A stretch of 64,000 bases of DNA from Granulosicoccus sp963833195 (GTDB taxonomy: Bacteria > Pseudomonadota > Gammaproteobacteria > Granulosicoccales > Granulosicoccaceae). The notes beneath the pieces were generated by a model, which was not told where the DNA came from, searched no databases, and saw only the letters and a list, made by a program, of their open reading frames with translations. The stretch covers positions 1,860,001-1,924,000 of the forward strand of contig CAWHXF010000027.1 in the NCBI GenBank assembly GCA_963833195.1, given 5' to 3'. The position numbers were made by a program, and so were the translations under genes. This document shows positions 1 through 7,888 of this stretch, in pieces (the first letter of the stretch is position 1; every line of letters starts with the position of its first letter).

Positions 1-93
1 CAGTCCCGCGATGCCGGCGCCGATGACGACCGTGTCCACGCGGGCGGGCAGGCTCGTGTCGAGCGCGAACGGCGCGAGCGGTGGACCGGGCAC
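1..93 (-). CDS. FAD-dependent oxidoreductase, N-terminal fragment (cut by window edge)
   Basis: Only the first 31 codons are inside the window. Read on the minus strand from a GTG at 93, the peptide contains RVDTVVIGAGIAGL, the beta-alpha-beta dinucleotide-binding fingerprint (GxGxxG) that opens DAO/GlcD-type flavoproteins. It lies downstream of and co-directional with the GST-like gene of the NdmCDE-like operon, so it could supply a further oxidative step such as N-methyl or amine oxidation; that is inference. The GTG has no visible Shine-Dalgarno, and its upstream DNA is the inverted-repeat element at 95-360. The reading frame stays open into the element, so the native start may have been displaced or altered by insertion. 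Confidence 0.6.
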   Translation of the reverse strand, partial: MPGPPLAPFALDTSLPARVDTVVIGAGIAGL

Positions 94-94
94 T

Positions 95-126
95 AGGGCC
101 TGTGACGATACAAATTGACCGTCCTG
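95..126 (+). repeat. Left terminal inverted repeat of the 266-bp element
   Basis: The 32 bases pair perfectly with 329-360. The end is itself a GC-rich AGGGCC/GGCCCT motif, followed by an AT-richer stretch (GATACAAATTGAC) that contrasts with the surrounding base composition. Confidence 0.85.
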
Positions 127-328
127 TCGTTCCGCAGGGCGTGCCAACCTAGGCGCGAGGAGTGGAGCGTGGCGGCGCCACGCGACCGACGAGCAACGAC
201 GGATGGCGCGCCCTGCGGAGCGACCCTTCGGGCCGGCCCTGTGCGTCCGCCCCGCTGCGTTGCTGCTCGCTCGGGTAGCCCTGCTACCCTCGCTCGCAGC
301 GCCTTGCGGGACGAACGCACAGGGCCGG

Positions 329-360
329 CAGGACGGTCAATTTGTATCGTCACAGGCCCT
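329..360 (-). repeat. Right terminal inverted repeat of the 266-bp element
   Basis: Exact inverted copy of 95-126. Base 360 is shared with the TGA stop codon (362-360 on the minus strand) of the GST-like gene, so insertion either preserved or created that stop. Confidence 0.85.
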
Positions 361-1001
361 CAGCGTCCGGACGCGAACGTGCCCGGCATGGTCACGAAGC
401 CCGGCAGCCGTGCGACCCGGTCGCACCAGCGGCGCACGGCGGGATAGCCTTCGCGCTCGATACCGCCTTCCTCGCACAGCGCGGTGTACGGGTAGCACGC
501 GAGATCGGCGAGCGTGGGCGCATGTCCGGGAACCAGCCAGTCGTGGCCCGCGCGTTCGGCGAACCACAGGTGCGAGTCCAGCACGTCCAGCAGCTCGTGC
601 GCCCGGCGCCGCAGGGGCTCGGGGTCGCCGTCGTACAGGAAGCCCTCGATCAGCCGCACCCGGCCGGCACTCGCGCCGAGCGCATCGCCGAAGGCCAGCC
701 ACTGCACGGTCAGCGCCACGCGCACCGCGTCGTGCACCGGCCACCAGTCACCGGACGCGTCGTGGCGCGCGGCCAGGTGCACGAGGATGGCCTTCGAGTC
801 CCGCAGCACGAGATCCCCGTCGACCCAGACCGGCAGCTCGCCGAGCGGGTTCAGCGCGAGGAAGGCGTCCTCGCGATGCTCCGCGGCGGGATGGAACTCG
901 ACGTCGGCGATCTCGTGCTCGACCTCGAGCATGGAGAGCAGTAGCCGCACCTTGTAGCAGTTGCCCGACAGCGCGTAGTCGTGGAGGCGTGGCAAGCTCA
1001 T
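360..1001 (-). CDS. GST-like protein, NdmE-type partner of an N-demethylase
   Basis: 213 aa. The N-terminal thioredoxin-like domain (about residues 1-80; YALSGNCYKVRLLLSMLEVE, then NPLGELPVW and the SKAILVHLA helix) is followed by an all-helical GST C-domain. Its ATG overlaps the TGA of the upstream reductase by one base (TGATG), indicating translational coupling. In Pseudomonas putida CBB5 a GST-family protein, NdmE, is required to hold NdmC and NdmD together. The same order (Rieske-less oxygenase, Rieske-reductase, GST) and similar size are found here, so a structural rather than glutathione-conjugating role is inferred. Alternatively it could be an ordinary GST that conjugates a pathway product. 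Confidence 0.8.
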   Translation of the reverse strand: MSLPRLHDYALSGNCYKVRLLLSMLEVEHEIADVEFHPAAEHREDAFLALNPLGELPVWVDGDLVLRDSKAILVHLAARHDASGDWWPVHDAVRVALTVQWLAFGDALGASAGRVRLIEGFLYDGDPEPLRRRAHELLDVLDSHLWFAERAGHDWLVPGHAPTLADLACYPYTALCEEGGIEREGYPAVRRWCDRVARLPGFVTMPGTFASGR

Positions 1002-2731
1002 CACAGATCGAGCGTAAGTCGACCGCGACCGCGCGACACGCAGCACGTCATCACGTTCCCCGCACGGCGCTCGGTGGCGTTCAGCCACACGTCGCGGTGA
1101 TCGATGTGGCCGTCGATGACGCGCACGCGGCACGTCCCGCACGCGCCCTGCTCGCACGAGGCGGGCACGGCCACGCCGCGCCCGCGCAGCGCCTGCAGCA
1201 GAGTCGTTCCCGACGGTACGTGCATGTCGATTCCCGAGCGCGCGAGCGCGACGTCGAACCCGCCCTCGGTGTCCGGTGCCCGAGGGTTCGCGAAGTACTC
1301 GAAGTGCACGGCCTCGTCCGGCCACCCGGCGCTGGAGGCGAGCTCGCGCACCGCTTCGACCAGGGCGGGCGGCCCGCAGGCGTACACCTGCCGGCCGAGC
1401 CCGTGCGACCCCAGACGCTCGGCGATGGCCGTGCGCGTGGCCTCGGGCGTCAGCCCCGCGAGCCGCTCCACGCGCTCGCCGAGCGGCGCGAGCGCGGCGG
1501 TGAACGCGAAATGGTCGACCGTGCGCGCGAAGTGCGCGAAACGCAAGCCGAGCCCCGCACGCTGGAGCGCAAGCGCCATCGGCGCCAGCGCCGTGACGCC
1601 GATGCCGCCCGCCACGAAGAGCGTGTCGCTCGCGTCGCGCCTGAGCGTGAAGCCGTCGCGCGGCAGCGACGCGCCCAGCACGTCCCCGACGCGCAGCCGA
1701 TCGTGTATCCACTCGGATCCACCGCGCGAGGCCGGGGCGCGCTGCACGCCCAGCACCCAGGTATCGGTCGTGCCCGAGGCGTTCGCCAGCGAATACTGGC
1801 GCACCAGCGCGTTCGGCAGGTGCAGGTCGATGTGCGCGCCCGGCAGGGCGGTCGGCAGCGGGTCCGCCCCGTCGAGCGGCGCCAGCTCCAGCTCGAGGAC
1901 GTCGGCGGCGGTGGGCTCGAGCCGCGCGACGCGCAGCCGCAGCGGTACCGATTCCGCCCCGGCACGAGCGTCGCGCACGGGCACGCCCGCGAGCGCGGGG
2001 TCCACGCGCGGGAAGTCGACGGTGTACGGCGGCGGCGCGGGCTCGACCTCGAGCCGCCGACGCAACGCCGAGAGCGAGGCGTCGTGCGCGCGCAGCGTCG
2101 GCACGTCGGCCCGTGCCGCGCGCACGAGCCCGCGCACGCAGGTCCTGCCCGCATCGATCGGTTGCAGCAGGAAGAGCGCTTCCACGGTCCGCGGGACGGA
2201 CGCGATCGAACCGCCCTCCCACGTCGCGGGCAGCGCGTTTCGCACGCGTCCGAGCGAGGCGGCGATGGTCACCGCCCGCAGCGCGACCGGCGTTTCCCCG
2301 AACGCCGCGTCCAGGTCCGGTGGCTCGCCGAGGGGGGCTTCGGCGACCCACACGAGCCCGCCCCGTTCGCGTACCGGGTAGGTGGTGTTGCGTATCGTGC
2401 GGGCCGGTGCGTCGGCGGGGTGCGCCGGGATGTAGGTGCACGCCGCCGAGCGGTTCGCGTAGCGCCAGCCGTGGTAGCGGCAGACGAGCTCGCGGCCATC
2501 GTTGATGCCGATGCTCAGCCGCACGCCGCGATGCAGGCAACGGTTCTCCCACGCGTTGATGCTGCCGTCGTCGGCGCGCCACAGCGCAAGCTCCCGGCCG
2601 AGCAGCCGCCCCTGGTAGACGTGCCGGGGCGCGAGATCGTGGCTCGTGGCGACGGGATACCAGCGCGTGCGCGCGACCTCGCGGTCGAGCACGCCGTCGC
2701 GTGCGTGCGCGAAGGAATCGGCCACGCTCAC
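1001..2731 (-). CDS. Rieske-PDR fusion reductase, NdmD-like
   Basis: 576 aa from a GTG at 2731 that overlaps the upstream stop (GTGA). Domains in order: a Rieske [2Fe-2S] domain at about residues 25-135 with ligands C65-x-H67 and C84-x2-H87; an FMN-binding barrel at about 260-360 with RQYSL at 311-315; an NAD-binding domain at about 365-460 (FVAGGIGVT and ACGPP); and a plant-type ferredoxin at about 490-576 with C526, C531, C534 and a Cys at 563/564. Phthalate dioxygenase reductases normally lack the Rieske domain. NdmD of the caffeine N7-demethylase has exactly this extra N-terminal Rieske because its oxygenase partner lacks one. The protein should pass electrons from NADH through FMN and ferredoxin to its own Rieske centre and on to the oxygenase encoded upstream. 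Confidence 0.88.
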   Translation of the reverse strand: MSVADSFAHARDGVLDREVARTRWYPVATSHDLAPRHVYQGRLLGRELALWRADDGSINAWENRCLHRGVRLSIGINDGRELVCRYHGWRYANRSAACTYIPAHPADAPARTIRNTTYPVRERGGLVWVAEAPLGEPPDLDAAFGETPVALRAVTIAASLGRVRNALPATWEGGSIASVPRTVEALFLLQPIDAGRTCVRGLVRAARADVPTLRAHDASLSALRRRLEVEPAPPPYTVDFPRVDPALAGVPVRDARAGAESVPLRLRVARLEPTAADVLELELAPLDGADPLPTALPGAHIDLHLPNALVRQYSLANASGTTDTWVLGVQRAPASRGGSEWIHDRLRVGDVLGASLPRDGFTLRRDASDTLFVAGGIGVTALAPMALALQRAGLGLRFAHFARTVDHFAFTAALAPLGERVERLAGLTPEATRTAIAERLGSHGLGRQVYACGPPALVEAVRELASSAGWPDEAVHFEYFANPRAPDTEGGFDVALARSGIDMHVPSGTTLLQALRGRGVAVPASCEQGACGTCRVRVIDGHIDHRDVWLNATERRAGNVMTCCVSRGRGRLTLDL

Positions 2732-3594
2732 GCCGCCGCGGGCAGCGTGCCGTATCGCAGGCCGATGCCGGAGAGCCAGCGTCGGTACGTGACGGCCATG
2801 CGGTCCGCGCGGATGGGCGTTTCCGCGCGCGTGTCCAGCGGCAGGCGAACGGGCCGCTGATTCTCGAGGATGGGCTTGTCCTGCCCGAAGATGGTCTGCT
2901 GGAACAGCTTCAACGCGGTATCGCTGCTGCGCGGGTCGACGACGCATACCCACGCGTGCGCGCGCACGGTGGTTTCGGTCACCGGCTGCACGAACAGCCC
3001 GATGACGTCCCTGCGCGACAGGTCGGCGGGACAGGACTTGTAGAGCATCGTGCAGAAGGGGTGAGGCACCCGATAGACGTAGTCCACCCGCATGGCCTCG
3101 GTGACGCCGACGGCCGCGCGCGGCTGCTGGAAGCTGCAGTTCGTGGCCAGGATCTCGCCGGCCGCCTCGTCCAGCGACACGTCGTACTCGCGCACCTCGG
3201 TGTGCGGTTCGGCGCCGAGGATGCCGGTGTGCACGAACGGGAAATGCGCCATGTCGAGGAAGTTCTCGATGGCGCGCGGCGCCGAGGTGCGCACCCCGAC
3301 GGTGGCCGCGTGCACGCCGCGCCGGTCCGGCTCGCTCCATTCGGGGATTTCGAACAGCGGTTTCGCATCCTCGTCCAGGGCGACCCAGAGGTAGCCGTAC
3401 CGCTCGTCGACGGGCAGCGAGCGCCCGTCGGCATCGCGAGCCTCGAAGCCGGGGCGCCGGCCACCCCGTCGGCTTACCGTCACGCGTTCGCCGAGCAGAC
3501 GGGTCTCCCGCCGCTCGCCCTGTGCGAAACCCGCGACCGCGAACGTCGGATGGCGGTAGGCGCGGGCCACGGCGTCGTCGAAGGACGTGTGCAT
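2728..3594 (-). CDS. Rieske-less non-heme iron oxygenase, NdmC-like N-demethylase component
   Basis: 288 aa. The C-terminal catalytic domain of a Rieske oxygenase is present: N111-x2-D114-x2-H117-x4-H122 (NFLDMAHFPFVH) supplies the bridging Asp and two His ligands of the mononuclear iron. The region where a Rieske domain should carry CxH and CxxH has a residual fold (ERYGYLWVAL) but no ligand Cys/His pairs. It is therefore a catalytic subunit that needs an external Rieske centre, encoded in trans by the next gene. Size and layout match NdmC (theobromine/7-methylxanthine N7-demethylase). The substrate here is unknown: methylxanthine or another N-methyl compound. First gene of the operon. No strong Shine-Dalgarno is seen before the ATG. 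Confidence 0.85.
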   Translation of the reverse strand: MHTSFDDAVARAYRHPTFAVAGFAQGERRETRLLGERVTVSRRGGRRPGFEARDADGRSLPVDERYGYLWVALDEDAKPLFEIPEWSEPDRRGVHAATVGVRTSAPRAIENFLDMAHFPFVHTGILGAEPHTEVREYDVSLDEAAGEILATNCSFQQPRAAVGVTEAMRVDYVYRVPHPFCTMLYKSCPADLSRRDVIGLFVQPVTETTVRAHAWVCVVDPRSSDTALKLFQQTIFGQDKPILENQRPVRLPLDTRAETPIRADRMAVTYRRWLSGIGLRYGTLPAAA

Positions 3595-3772
3595 GGGATG
3601 GGCGCTGTGAGCGTCGTGTACGGCTCCGGAGGCCGACGATACCGCGAAGCGTGCGATCGTGCTTTATTCGTGCGTTTTCGAGCAATCCGGATCGTGAATA
3701 CGGTCAATCGAAGTGGACAGGAGTTGTCATGATCGGCACGCGCATGCGACGGAATAACGTCGAGGTTGGCAC
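3595..3772. other. Divergent intergenic region of the NdmC-like operon and the P-loop gene
   Basis: 178 bases between divergent starts, locally AT-richer than the genes (3655-3725). Minus-strand TTGACC around 3703-3708 could be a -35 element for the operon, but no convincing -10 sits at proper spacing. On the plus strand GAGG at about 3760 precedes the P-loop gene start. Confidence 0.35.
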
Positions 3773-4309
3773 ATGACGCCACGCTTGCCCGCTCGGCGCG
3801 TCCTGGTGATCGGGAATGGCGGCGCGGGGAAGAGCACTTTCTCGGCGGCGCTCGGCGCGCGCACCGGGCTGCCGGTGACGCACCTCGACGCCCTTCATTG
3901 GCGCCCCGGATGGACGCCCCCGCCCGCGCCGGACTGGCTGCGGACCCTCGAGCGCGTCGTCGCGGCCGATGCGTGGATCCTCGACGGCAATTACCGGGGA
4001 ACGATGACGCTTCGCGCGGCCCGCGCCGACGCGCTCGTGCTGCTGGATCCGCCGACTCGTACCTGCCTGTGGCGCATCGTGCGGCGACGGTTCAGCGGTC
4101 GCGGGACACCGGATCTGGCGAGTGGCTGCGAAGAGCAGCTGGAGCCGCGCTACGTGCGCTACGTGGCGAACTACCGTCGCACGCATCTACCCGATGCGCT
4201 CGCGGCGTGCGAGGCGGCCCGAACGTGCGGGAAGACGGTGCTGCGGATACGGGGCCGCGTCGATGTCGATCGCATCGCCGTCGCCCTGGGGCATGCCGCC
4301 TGCACATGA
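3773..4309 (+). CDS. P-loop nucleoside kinase-like protein (FlaR/topology-modulation family)
   Basis: 178 aa. The N-terminus carries VLVIGNGGAGKSTFSAAL (Walker A, residues about 10-25), followed by THLDALHWRPGW and WILDGNYRGT, the signature of the small adenylate-kinase-like family annotated as FlaR or DNA topology modulation protein. An Arg-rich lid (RRRFSGRG) follows. True substrates of this family are poorly known, and assignment to topology modulation is historical. Divergent from the NdmC-like operon. GAGG lies about 10 bases before the ATG. Confidence 0.8.
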   Translation: MTPRLPARRVLVIGNGGAGKSTFSAALGARTGLPVTHLDALHWRPGWTPPPAPDWLRTLERVVAADAWILDGNYRGTMTLRAARADALVLLDPPTRTCLWRIVRRRFSGRGTPDLASGCEEQLEPRYVRYVANYRRTHLPDALAACEAARTCGKTVLRIRGRVDVDRIAVALGHAACT

Positions 4310-4388
4310 CGTCCGCGGAGGCGATTCGCGCGGGAAGCCACGATGCGTACGGCCTCGCCGGCGGACTGGTCGCCGGGCGTGCCGCGAA

Positions 4389-5120
4389 TCACCCGTCCAC
4401 GCGCGCCGGGTCGCGATGCGCTCGAATCGGGCCCGAGCGCTTGTCGGGCGCGTGACGCAGGACGCGCCACCCCCGCGCCGATGCGAGCGACGCGAGCGCA
4501 CCGTCGGGCTCCACCGCGACCGCTTCACCGGCCCACTCGAGCACCGCTCGATCGGCGATCGAATCACCGTAGGCCACGGTGTCGCGACGTCGGGCACCGA
4601 GCTCGCTGCACAGGCCGTCCGCCAGCTTCCGCTTGGCGGAGCCGTACGGATGACGCAGGACCGCACCGCGCGCGTAGCGTCGGCCCGTGACGGGCGCCAG
4701 CGAGGCGATCGCGCACCCCATGCCGAGTCGGCGCGCGTAGGCGTCGGCGAGCGGCTGCAGCGTGCCGCTCAGCAGCACCGTCGAATGTCCCGCACCGCGG
4801 TGTTCATCGAGCGCCTCACGCACCCGGACATCGATGCCGCCACCGTCAAGCACCTCGTCGACGTGCTCGCTCGCCAGCGCCGCCACGCGGGCGACGGGCA
4901 GTCCCGCGAGGTACGCCTTGTCGCGACGCAGCACGTCGCGGCCGTCCCGGAACACGTGTCTTGACGCATGAGCGGCCCAGGCGCGCGCCTGCGACGCACC
5001 GGCATGTCTGCTGGCGAACAGCCACCACGCGAACCGTCGCTCGCTGGAGGCACCGTGCAGCAGCGTGCCGTCCAGATCGAACAACGCGAGCTTGCGTCCG
5101 CGGGCTCCCCTGCGCGTCAT
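4389..5120 (-). CDS. HAD-IB family phosphatase
   Basis: 243 aa. Motif I is LALFDLDGTLL (D at about 14 and 16), motif II TVLLSGTLQPLAD, motif III a Lys in the SAKRKLADGL stretch, and motif IV VAYGDSIADR. This is the SerB/HAD-IB type also used by PgpC-like phosphatidylglycerophosphate phosphatases. Its ATG overlaps the stop of the upstream CDP-alcohol phosphatidyltransferase gene (ATGA), so the two are probably made together. The inferred role is dephosphorylating the phospholipid phosphate made by its partner. A different small-phosphate substrate is possible. Confidence 0.78.
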   Translation of the reverse strand: MTRRGARGRKLALFDLDGTLLHGASSERRFAWWLFASRHAGASQARAWAAHASRHVFRDGRDVLRRDKAYLAGLPVARVAALASEHVDEVLDGGGIDVRVREALDEHRGAGHSTVLLSGTLQPLADAYARRLGMGCAIASLAPVTGRRYARGAVLRHPYGSAKRKLADGLCSELGARRRDTVAYGDSIADRAVLEWAGEAVAVEPDGALASLASARGWRVLRHAPDKRSGPIRAHRDPARVDG

Positions 5121-5803
5121 CGAGAGCGGTCCGGGACATGGCGCGCGTCCGGATCCGAGCGCCGCGCACGAGCGCGGTCGCGACGAAACCCTTCGAGCAG
5201 CAACTTCGGGTACTCGAGCAGGTCCGGCAGGCCGCGCAGCACGCAGGTCGCGACCGTCACCCACACGAGGAGCTGTCCGATCGACGCGGTCGCCGGGGCG
5301 GCGGCCGCCCAGAGCGCCGGCCAGGCATCGACGACGAGCGCAGGGAAGCCGATGAAGAACAGCAGCCAGCAGAAGGTGATCGCCTTGATGGCCGCGTAGA
5401 ATCCGCGCATGAACCGCCCCTTCACGATCCAGCGCGCGACGGGGCCGTCGAAGGCATCGAAGGGCTGCACGCCCTCGCCCGACAGCCGCGCGGCGCGCAG
5501 CGCATCGACGAGCGCTCCGCGCACGACGAACACCAGCGCGGCCCACAACGGCGCCGCGCCGAGATCCACCAGCACGAACCACATGCCGAGCTCGACGGCA
5601 CGGTCTATGGCGATGTCCAGCACCGCGCCGAAGGGCGATTCCTCGCCGCGCCGGCGCGCGACGGCACCGTCGATCCCGTCGAGCACGAACACGACGATGA
5701 GCAGCAGCATCGCCACCACGTGCCACCATCCGAGCGGCCGATAGGCCATCCAGACGACGAGGAACAGCAGCGGCAGCCGGGAGAGTGAGATCGCGTTGGC
5801 CAC
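5117..5803 (-). CDS. CDP-alcohol phosphatidyltransferase (PgsA-like)
   Basis: 228 aa from a GTG. It carries the CDP-alcohol phosphotransferase signature DGIDGAVARRRGEESPFGAV followed by LDIAIDRAVE, with the D..DG..AR........G...D...D metal-binding residues all present (residues about 43-70). There are several hydrophobic membrane helices (about 5-45, 75-100, 140-200). The enzyme transfers a phosphatidyl group from CDP-diacylglycerol to an alcohol in the inner membrane. Coupling to a HAD-IB phosphatase suggests phosphatidylglycerol synthesis via its phosphate, but the acceptor alcohol cannot be read from the sequence. Confidence 0.85.
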   Translation of the reverse strand: MANAISLSRLPLLFLVVWMAYRPLGWWHVVAMLLLIVVFVLDGIDGAVARRRGEESPFGAVLDIAIDRAVELGMWFVLVDLGAAPLWAALVFVVRGALVDALRAARLSGEGVQPFDAFDGPVARWIVKGRFMRGFYAAIKAITFCWLLFFIGFPALVVDAWPALWAAAAPATASIGQLLVWVTVATCVLRGLPDLLEYPKLLLEGFRRDRARARRSDPDARHVPDRSR

Positions 5804-6016
5804 GGAGCGAATGTCGCCCGGACCGGATCGCCCGCGTCACGCTCTGGAACGTTCTACCCACCTCCGTCTTGGGCACCGAACATGACAGATCAGCAATGTT
5901 CCCCGTCGGCGGTGAGACAAGCGACATCGGAGCGGGACCGCGGACCCGATGGTCGATCGCGCGGATCGGCAAGTGCGCACCCGCGACATCGAGCCCCGAA
6001 GCGAGCCGGAACCGCC

Positions 6017-6586
6017 GTGAAGCAATCCTGGACCACGCCGCGTCTCGCCGTCGCCCCGTTCGACCCCGCGGAGGCGCCGATCGCGAAACGTCTCTTCGAA
6101 TCGGCACTCGCCACGCGTCCGAGGGACCCGACCTTTCGTGCCTATCCGCTCGAGGAATACGCGAGCATGATTCGCCGCAGCGCCGACACGACGGGCGACA
6201 TCGAGGCAAGGCGATTCCACCTGCGCCGCATCGCCCTGCGCGATGGCACCGACGTGGGGTACTTCCTGATGGAGACGCACGTGCCCGAGCCCGGGTGCCT
6301 GTGGGTCGGCATGTTCGTGCTGCACCCGGAGCATCGGGGGAGGCGCATCGGGCAGGAGGCGATCCACGGCCTGTCGGTGGAGGCGGCGCGCCACGGCATG
6401 ACGTCGATCCAGCTGAACGTCTACGCCGAGAACCTCGCGGCGTTCAGGTTCTGGTTCCGCAACGGCTTCGACACGATCCTGGGTCTCGACGTCGAGACGG
6501 CGGGACGAGACACCTTCCACTGCCTGCGCCTGCGAAGGTCGTTGTCGCTGCCCGACCGACCCTCCCGTGCTGCCGGGCCGTCATGA
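6017..6586 (+). CDS. GNAT family N-acetyltransferase
   Basis: 189 aa if it starts at the GTG at 6017. An ATG at 5882 gives 234 aa, but the extra 45 residues are low-complexity and unlike a folded domain, so the shorter form is preferred. The acetyl-CoA site is visible as LWVGMFVLHPEHRGRRIGQ (motif A, Q/RxxGxG/A variant), followed by LNVYAENLAAFRFWFRNGF (motif B). The substrate is unknown. It stands alone on the plus strand between two minus-strand genes. Confidence 0.78.
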   Translation: MKQSWTTPRLAVAPFDPAEAPIAKRLFESALATRPRDPTFRAYPLEEYASMIRRSADTTGDIEARRFHLRRIALRDGTDVGYFLMETHVPEPGCLWVGMFVLHPEHRGRRIGQEAIHGLSVEAARHGMTSIQLNVYAENLAAFRFWFRNGFDTILGLDVETAGRDTFHCLRLRRSLSLPDRPSRAAGPS

Positions 6587-6644
6587 GCGCGCCGGGTCCC
6601 GGGTGCGCCCGCGCCGCCGCGAACCGACGCTGACGCCGCGGCCC

Positions 6645-6866
6645 TCAGGCCTGCAACAGCCCGGTGAAGCGAACCTGGCTCCGCCGACCCGCAGGCTGAT
6701 CACGGGCCATCCTCGCCCTCTCCCGCAGCGCTTCCAGCGTGCGGAAGTCGATACTGGCACTCTCGCCGTTGGCATGACGGATCCTGCCCACGCGCCCGCG
6801 CGCGTCCGGCGCATCGATCAGCTCGACTCGCTCGCGAAGGCTTCCGATCTCGACGATGGTGGGCAT
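6645..6866 (-). CDS. Small hypothetical protein (73 aa)
   Basis: 73 aa beginning MPTIVEIGSLRERVELIDAP. A good Shine-Dalgarno (GAGGAG) sits six bases before the ATG, which decides this start over the longer frame. The protein is charged, Arg-rich and without membrane segments or recognised motifs. The divergent LysR gene starts 150 bases away and may control it. I do not recognise the family. Confidence 0.5.
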   Translation of the reverse strand: MPTIVEIGSLRERVELIDAPDARGRVGRIRHANGESASIDFRTLEALRERARMARDQPAGRRSQVRFTGLLQA

Positions 6867-7015
6867 GGCGGCTCCTCGACCGTGGTCGGCCGGGGATCGG
6901 CCGGGCGTTGCGCACGCTACCGTAGCCGGACGACGCAGGCGTGCAGGGCGCGACTGCACGTTCGCAGCTCGGGCCGTGGCGTCGCGGCGAATCGAGGACG
7001 CCCGAAGGAGCCACT

Positions 7016-7888
7016 GTGCGCAACACCGACTGGGACGATTATCGCTACGTGCTCGCGCTGCACCGCGCGGGCAGCATCGCCGGTGCGGCACGCGCCCTGG
7101 GTGTCGACGGCACCACGGTCGCGCGCCGGCTCTCCCTCGCCGAGTCCGCACTCGGGACTCGGTTGTTCGATCGCGAGCGCGGACGCGTCGTACCCACCGA
7201 GGCCGCCGCCGCGGTCGTGGCACGGCTGCTTCGCGTCGACGAGGAGCTCGCGGAGTTGCGCGACACCGTGTCGGGTGCCGACACGCGCGTCGAGGGCGAG
7301 GTGCGTATCACGGCGGTGCCGATGATCTTCGACAACGCGCTCGTGCCGGCCTTGAAGGGCCTGCTCGCGAAGCATCCGGGGCTGCGCATCGAAGCCCTGG
7401 TCGATGGCGCGGTGCTGGGCATCGTGTCGCGACGCGAGGCCGACATCGCGATCCGCGGAGCGCGTCCCACCTCCGATCCGGACGCGGTGACACGCAAGCT
7501 CGGCGAGCTGACGTACGGCATCTACTGCCACCGCGACATCGCGAAGCGAGGCGGGGACGTGGACTGGATCGCCTACGCGCACGGGAGCCTCGGCCAACCG
7601 CAGGCGGGCTGGATCGATGAACGGCTGGACGCGGAAGGCCGGAGGGCGCGGCTGCGTGGCAACGATGCGCAGACCCTGCTGCAGTGCCTGCTGCAAGGCC
7701 TCGGCAAGTCCTTGCTGCCGGATGCGCTGGCACGCGAACACCCCGAGCTCGAGCGCCTCGAGCCCGATCGGCCCACCCCGACACGGGAGGTGTGGATGCT
7801 CATGCACCCGTCCGGCCGGCAGGTCCGACGCATCCAGGTGGTGGCGGACTGGACGGCCGCCGCGGTGCGGGAATTCCTGATTCGATGA
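7016..7888 (+). CDS. LysR-family transcriptional regulator
   Basis: 290 aa from GTG at 7016, preceded by GAAGGAG at six-base spacing. The N-terminal winged HTH (residues about 1-60: DWDDYRYVLALHRAGSIAGA and the recognition segment GTTVARRLSLAESALGTRLF) is followed by an effector-binding domain starting near residue 90 (VEGEVRITAVPMIFDNALVP). The DWDDYRYVLAL opening is typical of LysR proteins that act on neighbouring metabolic genes. The CoA-transferase and GST genes lie directly downstream, and the small ORF at 6645 is divergent; either could be its target. Confidence 0.88.
   Translation: MRNTDWDDYRYVLALHRAGSIAGAARALGVDGTTVARRLSLAESALGTRLFDRERGRVVPTEAAAAVVARLLRVDEELAELRDTVSGADTRVEGEVRITAVPMIFDNALVPALKGLLAKHPGLRIEALVDGAVLGIVSRREADIAIRGARPTSDPDAVTRKLGELTYGIYCHRDIAKRGGDVDWIAYAHGSLGQPQAGWIDERLDAEGRRARLRGNDAQTLLQCLLQGLGKSLLPDALAREHPELERLEPDRPTPTREVWMLMHPSGRQVRRIQVVADWTAAAVREFLIR

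Larger units (their letters stand above)
95..360. mobile_element. 266-bp MITE-like element with perfect 32-bp terminal inverted repeats
   Basis: The sequence at 95-126 (begins AGGGCCTGTGACGATACAAA) is the exact reverse complement of 329-360. The inner 5-15 bases continue the symmetry imperfectly. The interior holds further dyads: a 7-bp-arm hairpin near 167-183, a GGGTAG/CTACCC hairpin near 273-290, and an inverted pair around 231-250 and 310-329. No transposase-sized frame is evident, so it looks like a non-autonomous element or a large structured intergenic repeat. The last base of the right repeat is the first base (plus strand) of the stop codon of the GST-like gene, and the left end is two bases from the GTG of the FAD gene. 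No clear target duplication is visible. I noticed no second copy by eye. Confidence 0.75.

Noticed and set aside
95..360. Large intrinsic terminator for the operon
   Set aside because: The inverted ends are 200 bases apart with no U-tract, unlike a rho-independent terminator; a mobile or structured repeat fits better.
360..1001. Calling the GST-like gene a conventional detoxifying GST
   Set aside because: Its coupling to the Rieske-reductase and the known NdmE precedent favour a structural role; the catalytic role is kept only as an alternative.
203..2860. 885-codon plus-strand frame
   Set aside because: Antisense to the NdmE/NdmD-like genes, extreme Arg/Pro/Ala composition, begins inside the inverted-repeat element.
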